NCBI GenBank assembly: GCA_028023455.1
Contig: JAQFVV010000027.1
Span: 8,243,845 to 8,307,844, forward strand
Reading direction: 5' to 3'
DNA: 64,000 nt
Origin: Epiperipatus broadwayi
Taxonomy: Eukaryota > Onychophora > Udeonychophora > Euonychophora > Peripatidae
Of the stretch, positions 59,994 to 64,000 are shown piece after piece (position 1 is the stretch's first letter; each line of letters starts with the position of its first letter). A model generated the notes under the pieces. That model was not told the DNA's origin, made no database searches, and worked only from the letters and a program-made list of their open reading frames with translations. Both the position numbers and the translations under genes were made by a program.

Positions 59994-60213
59994 TTCTAAA
60001 CAGGCAAAACTCTCCATACAGTAGTGCCACCCTATGCCAACCAGAGTAATCAATGGATGCCAGAAGGCTTGAGTATAAAATCCCCATCTAGTGCCTACTC
60101 ATCCAATGTCCCCAGACTAGTTTCTGGCTTGTGGACTTCGTCAGTGAGGAGCCTTGGATCTGAGAGCACTGCACCTAGATCTGTAAGATAGTGATCATGT
60201 GATATTTAGGGTT
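59994..60213 (+). mobile_element. Family A, copy A17 (one arm plus tail)
   Basis: Starts AACAGGCAAAACTCTCC, runs through the arm and GAGAGCACTGCACCTAG, then jumps to the tail TAGTGATCATGTGATATTT. Flanks TTAGAAAATTAAG (from 59981) and TTAGAAATTAAG (60214-60225) form a direct repeat with one indel. Confidence 0.85.
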
Positions 60214-61590
60214 TTAGAAATTAAGATCCAACTCCTGTGCAACAACTTGAATTACTTATTTGGTCTACAGAATATTACCTACTATAACCAGACCCCGTCA
60301 AGTTTCCCAAAATGCCTGAATCAGCACTTTTCCTATGTAGTATTTTCCACAAAGATTATGCATGGCTTCTAATCATGGTTAGTCACTGGATCCTACTATA
60401 GACTTACTGAATAATACTTTAACAACCTTGTAAACTTTTTCTTCACTATTAGATAATATCATCAATCTAAATTGTGACAATACTTGAAATTTTTTAGATA
60501 GTAATATAAAAAATTATCAAATTTTGATATGAAGTATTCTTCTCCAAATTAAAAGTGCTAAGGAGAAATTTAATGAATTGAAAAACCATAAAAACCAAGC
60601 ATTCCAAATAAATTAATTTGATTCTGGAATTAGGATATATAATGAACAAATAGGACTGGTCTCATAAGTGAGATGTTACCGAAACTGAGATATCAAAATG
60701 GAATAGACATAAAATATTATATTTGAAAATATATATATAATAAATAATCAGTAAAATCAGTCATCACTTAAGACAATCCAATATCAATAACAATCTCAAT
60801 CTATTGTCAAAGCAACCTCCTTTTAACAATAAATGTATTTATTTTCATTTTGTGCATTTTTTTTTTTTTATTACAGTCATTATTTTGTTCATAAACCGAT
60901 TTAAATAAGTCTTTTCAAAAGTTTTTAAAATATGCAATTTTTAAAGTTTATTTCGGCATCAAAATTAATTGCTACACCCTGTGAGCAAATCAAGTAAAAA
61001 CTGAAATATCCTAGCTTATTAATGAACTTAATCGGCAAAATAAAGATATTGTTTGACTGTTATAAATTTCAAAGTGCATTGGATACAGGTTAAAGCCTGT
61101 CTTAAAAGTATTTACATGTACTTCCTGTGCGCTTAATAAATAATTATAACTCTACAATAATATACTTTAGAAGTTAATTAAAAATGGCAATTTACCAGTA
61201 AATTTTCAACCTAAATAAAGCAATGTATAAAGAAAAGAAGAAATATGAAAGAATTTTACAATGATCCATTAAGAAGAATAGAATACTTGGAATTTAATTA
61301 CAAAAAAAAAAAAAAAATTAACAAAGAAGAAAAAACTTAACAGTGAAATATCAAACAAAAAATAATGTTTCAGAAATATAAAAAAACATGTTTGTTTTGA
61401 ACTAGAAACAAATAAATATTTCAACAATAAGAAGACAATATTATTAAAAAACACAGATATTGTCTTATGAAGTGTAAAACAGAATTCTATAAAGAATTAT
61501 ATAACAATAAAGAACATGAAAACATAATAATGCCTAATATTACAACTTGTCTTTTGAAATGTCAAATATTTTAAAGAAAGGGATATGGCA
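60214..61590. other. DNA with nothing recognised
   Basis: AT-rich, poly-T and poly-A runs, no exon or repeat family. Confidence 0.4.
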
Positions 61591-61735
61591 TGTGTTGTAT
61601 ACATATGTAAATAGAGCCAGTAAAGGCACACATTAATTAAGTAAAAATAAAAGTATTTAGAGGTGTTGTATATATATATATGTAAATAGAGCCAGTAAAG
61701 GCACACATTAATTAAGTGAAAATAAAAGTAATTAG
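61591..61735. repeat. Tandem duplication, 2 x 71 bp
   Basis: Units start at 61591 and about 61662. Both contain TGTAAATAGAGCCAGTAAAG and GCACACATTAATTAAGT. The differences are in a TA microsatellite and a few bases. Directly upstream of the Gypsy element. Confidence 0.9.
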
Positions 61736-61759
61736 ATCAGGCTGCATTAACTAAATAAA

Positions 61760-62340
61760 GATGCGTTGTTTAACAGATTGGATTACCAAGGGAATTAATA
61801 ACCAAACGAAGCCGCCTGCACACACACGCGAAAAAGATGTATTAATACTCCAGAAAAGAAGTGACGAGAGTGGGATTTTCAAACGTGGGAGTATAAAAGA
61901 GCAGGAAAAATTAATATCGCTCTCTTGTCCTTTGGTTCTCCATGAGTGCTGCCACTACGGACTGTGATCCCAGGTTCTCTGCGCCTGTAGGTGAATCCGG
62001 CCGATTAGGGTAGAAGCAGACCGCACTGGTCTTAATATAATTTTTAAACAGCCCTTAGTGGCTTTATTACGAGGGTTTTATTTCGTCACCTAGTCAAGGT
62101 CATGTGCGTTTTTGTATTACTGTTAGACAGAGAGGGGGAGTGAAATTGTAAGGCAGTCAGATTATGTATATAGATATATATGTTAACCAATTGCTCATAA
62201 CTGTTATTTTAGTGTAAATTATCACGTAACCAATAAAGATCTAGTGTAAATAAGTCTGTAGTTCTTATTTTAAATTAAGTATTATATTTGCGATCGTTCA
62301 GCCACAGCTGAAGACACTGCAAATTACTGACGCAGTCTCA
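61760..62340 (+). promoter_or_regulatory. Presumed 5' LTR and leader of the Ty3/Gypsy element
   Basis: The base composition changes sharply to more GC near 61760. A TATA box TATAAAA is at 61892-61898 and a polyadenylation signal AATAAA at 62232-62237, the order expected for U3-R-U5. The 3' LTR lies off the window, so LTR ends and primer-binding site cannot be fixed by comparison. The ends given are approximate. Confidence 0.5.
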
Positions 62341-62354
62341 AACAACCTTAAATT

Positions 62355-63401
62355 ATGTCGTTAGGGCAGAACAGCATAGGCGAATTTGACGCCAGTAACG
62401 CGTCAGAATGGCCGTTATATAGAACACAGATCGAAAATTTCTTTACTTTGAATGCGATTGAGGATAACAAGAGAAAAATAGCGGCCCTAATGTGTTATGG
62501 TGGGAAAAGAGTAATTGAGGTTATCCATAAAAATTTTGAAGTGCCTTTGCCTGAGAAGGTCAAGTACGAGGAAGTGATCAATAAGTTAAATGATCAGTTT
62601 AGCCCCTGTCCCTCTCGCCACATAGATAGATTAACTCTCTGAAATAGGAAACAATTTAGCGGTGAGAAAATTAATGATTATAATCTAGCTTTAAGAGAAT
62701 TGGCGAAAGATTGTAACTATGGTGATTTCGTTGACGAAATTTTAATGGACCAGCTACTTTGGGGCATGGCCGATGATAGGCTCAGACAGCAATTGCTTGT
62801 CGAAACAGAATTAACCTACGAAATGGCCATCAAAAAGGGTATAGCGTATGAGTTGATATTGGAACAGGCACAAGCTTTTAGATTTATATCGGATGAAACA
62901 ACAAAAATGGGGGTATTCAAAATGTACGGAGGAAATCAAAGCCCAATGAAGTCAAATATTAGTAATGCTAAAATAATATGTTTCTGTTGTGGGAAAATGG
63001 GCCACATTTCAAGAGAATGCAAATGGCAGAAAGAAGCGTGTTTTAAATGCGGCAAAAAAGGCCATTTGTCACGCGTCTGTAGACAAGACGACAAGCGAAA
63101 AATAAAAGAACACGCCCATATGCCTCGTGACAGGGGAGGGAATTTTGCAACCACCCACATGATTAAAAATCTAAACGTTAAAAGTATATGCCAATTTATG
63201 ATTAGACTTAAAATTTACGGTAAAGAAATAGAAATGGAAATTGATAGCGGATCGGCAATTTCCATAATTTCACGGTCTGACTGGAAAAAATTATACGATA
63301 AGGCAAACATTGTTTTAGAAAAAACAAATATTAAAGTGAGAGACGTAAATGGTAATGCCCTCAAAATAATTGGTCAAGTTAAAGCACCAATACAATGGTA
63401 A
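62355..63401 (+). pseudogene. Ty3/Gypsy Gag with two zinc knuckles and start of protease
   Basis: The frame opens at ATG 62355 and is interrupted once by an in-frame TGA at 62640-62642, at a place where a CGA codon could have mutated at CpG. It contains the retrotransposon Gag pattern (WPLYRTQIENFFTLNAI near the N-terminus). Two CX2CX4HX4C zinc knuckles follow: CFCCGKMGHISREC at about 62981-63022 and CFKCGKKGHLSRVC at about 63041-63082. An aspartic protease active site DSGSA is near 63244-63258. The frame then hits TAA at 63399-63401 through a frameshift. The layout matches invertebrate K02A2.6-type Gypsy elements, in which Gag and Pol are fused or overlap. Confidence 0.85.
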
Positions 63402-63624
63402 AAAAGCGAATCTACCCCTATATATTGTAAATGGTAAAATTAGTCCCATTATAGGGAGGGAATGGTTTCGCGAGATCGGGATACAAATTAATATAAAGAA
63501 AATCTCTTTGGAAGATGAATTAGTTAATAAATATCCAGATCTGTTCAATGAAAAACTGGGATTGATCGCATCAAACCCAGTAGAAATAGAATTATCGGAA
63601 AATGCGCAACCGGTTATTTGTTAA
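63402..63624 (+). pseudogene. Ty3/Gypsy Pol, end of protease and linker (shifted frame)
   Basis: Pol continues in the +1 frame: the protease end has LPLYIVNGK and the IIGREWF stretch that closes the protease fold. A linker leading to the RT follows (VNKYPDLFNEKLGL). It ends at an in-frame TAA at 63622-63624. Confidence 0.82.
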
Positions 63625-64000
63625 CCGCGTAAGATTCCGTTTGCGCAAAAAATTAAAGTCGAAGACAAGTTAAAGTCATTGGTGGATAAAGGAGTGTTGA
63701 CGCCCATCGAAACATATGATTGGGCCACACCTTTAGTAGTAATAACTAAGCCTAACAGGGAAATTAGATTATGCGGAGATTACCGAATAACTGTAAATAA
63801 ATTTTTAAACAGGGGAGCTTATCCTGTCCCAAATGTAAGGGAAGTTTTGGCCGGCCTGCAAAATGCTTCCTATTTTGCGAAGCTAGACCTTAATTCCGCT
63901 TTCCACCAGGTTCAGGTTACCGAAAAATCAGCGGAAATATTGGCTTTAATGACCCACATGGGTCTATTTAGGTGCAATCGTTTGCCTTTTGGCATATCCA
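63625..64000 (+). pseudogene. Ty3/Gypsy reverse transcriptase, N-terminal half (cut by window end)
   Basis: Continues in the same frame as the previous segment for 125 codons without a stop. RT landmarks are DKGVLTPIETYDWATPLVV, then IRLCGDYRITVNKFLN, YFAKLDLNSAFHQVQV (motif with the first catalytic Asp), and FRCNRLPFGIS at the edge. The YxDD box, RNase H and integrase would lie beyond the window. The residues are well conserved, so the copy is fairly recent despite two stops and one frameshift upstream. Confidence 0.88.

Noticed and set aside
62936-63160. Minus-strand open frames in 62.9-63.5 kb
   Set aside because: Antisense of the Gag and protease region of the Gypsy element.

Overview
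This window is AT-rich eukaryotic DNA from an animal, most likely an invertebrate. It is mostly introns and retroelements, and the bacterial features (operons, ribosome-binding sites) do not apply. The animal assignment rests on spliced exons of a METTL2-type tRNA methyltransferase, a processed pseudogene of a TTC9-type TPR protein, and a mix of RTE-like and other LINEs, Penelope-like pieces, a Ty3/Gypsy element, tRNA-derived SINEs, a mariner remnant and many palindromic repeats. I cannot name the species.

Host gene. Five consecutive coding exons of a METTL2-like gene lie on the minus strand at 47499-47590, 42585-42841, 35882-35931, 27022-27082 and 4103-4242. Each has GT/AG borders and compatible phase, and together they read without a stop. 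The introns are about 4.7, 6.7, 8.8 and 22.8 kb. The N-terminal exon(s) and the C-terminal exons were not found and probably lie beyond the right and left edges. Nearly everything from 4.1 to 47.6 kb is therefore intron.

Layout. 0.5-4 kb: RTE tail, palindromes, one with hammerhead-like cores, and SINE pieces. 4.6-10.3 kb: four copies of a palindromic repeat (family A) and a head-to-head Penelope GIY-YIG duplication. 11.4-16.9 kb: SINE cluster, a decayed but long RTE element and two family A copies. 17-25.5 kb: four LINE copies in two head-to-tail pairs. 25.8-41.6 kb: foldback MITE-like elements, family A and B repeats, RTE fragments, a mariner derivative. 43.5-52 kb: further family A copies, a perfect 3 x 141 bp tandem array, and a family B array broken by a SINE. 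52-57 kb: plain AT-rich DNA. 57-57.6 kb: TTC9-like processed pseudogene. 58-60.2 kb: a SINE split by an RTE insertion, an opposed SINE and family A. 61.6-64 kb: tandem repeat and the 5' part of a damaged Ty3/Gypsy element that runs off the window.

Best candidate for something undescribed: family A. About 20 recognisable copies and fragments share a constant 5' start (GGCAAAACTCTCC), a body that folds back on itself, and a non-palindromic 3' tail ending GTGATGTTTAGTGGTT. At least ten are bounded by direct repeats of 9-14 bp, and one is only a 25-bp tail fragment with its own 10-bp duplication. That points to copying through RNA rather than cut-and-paste transposition, although the body looks like a foldback MITE.
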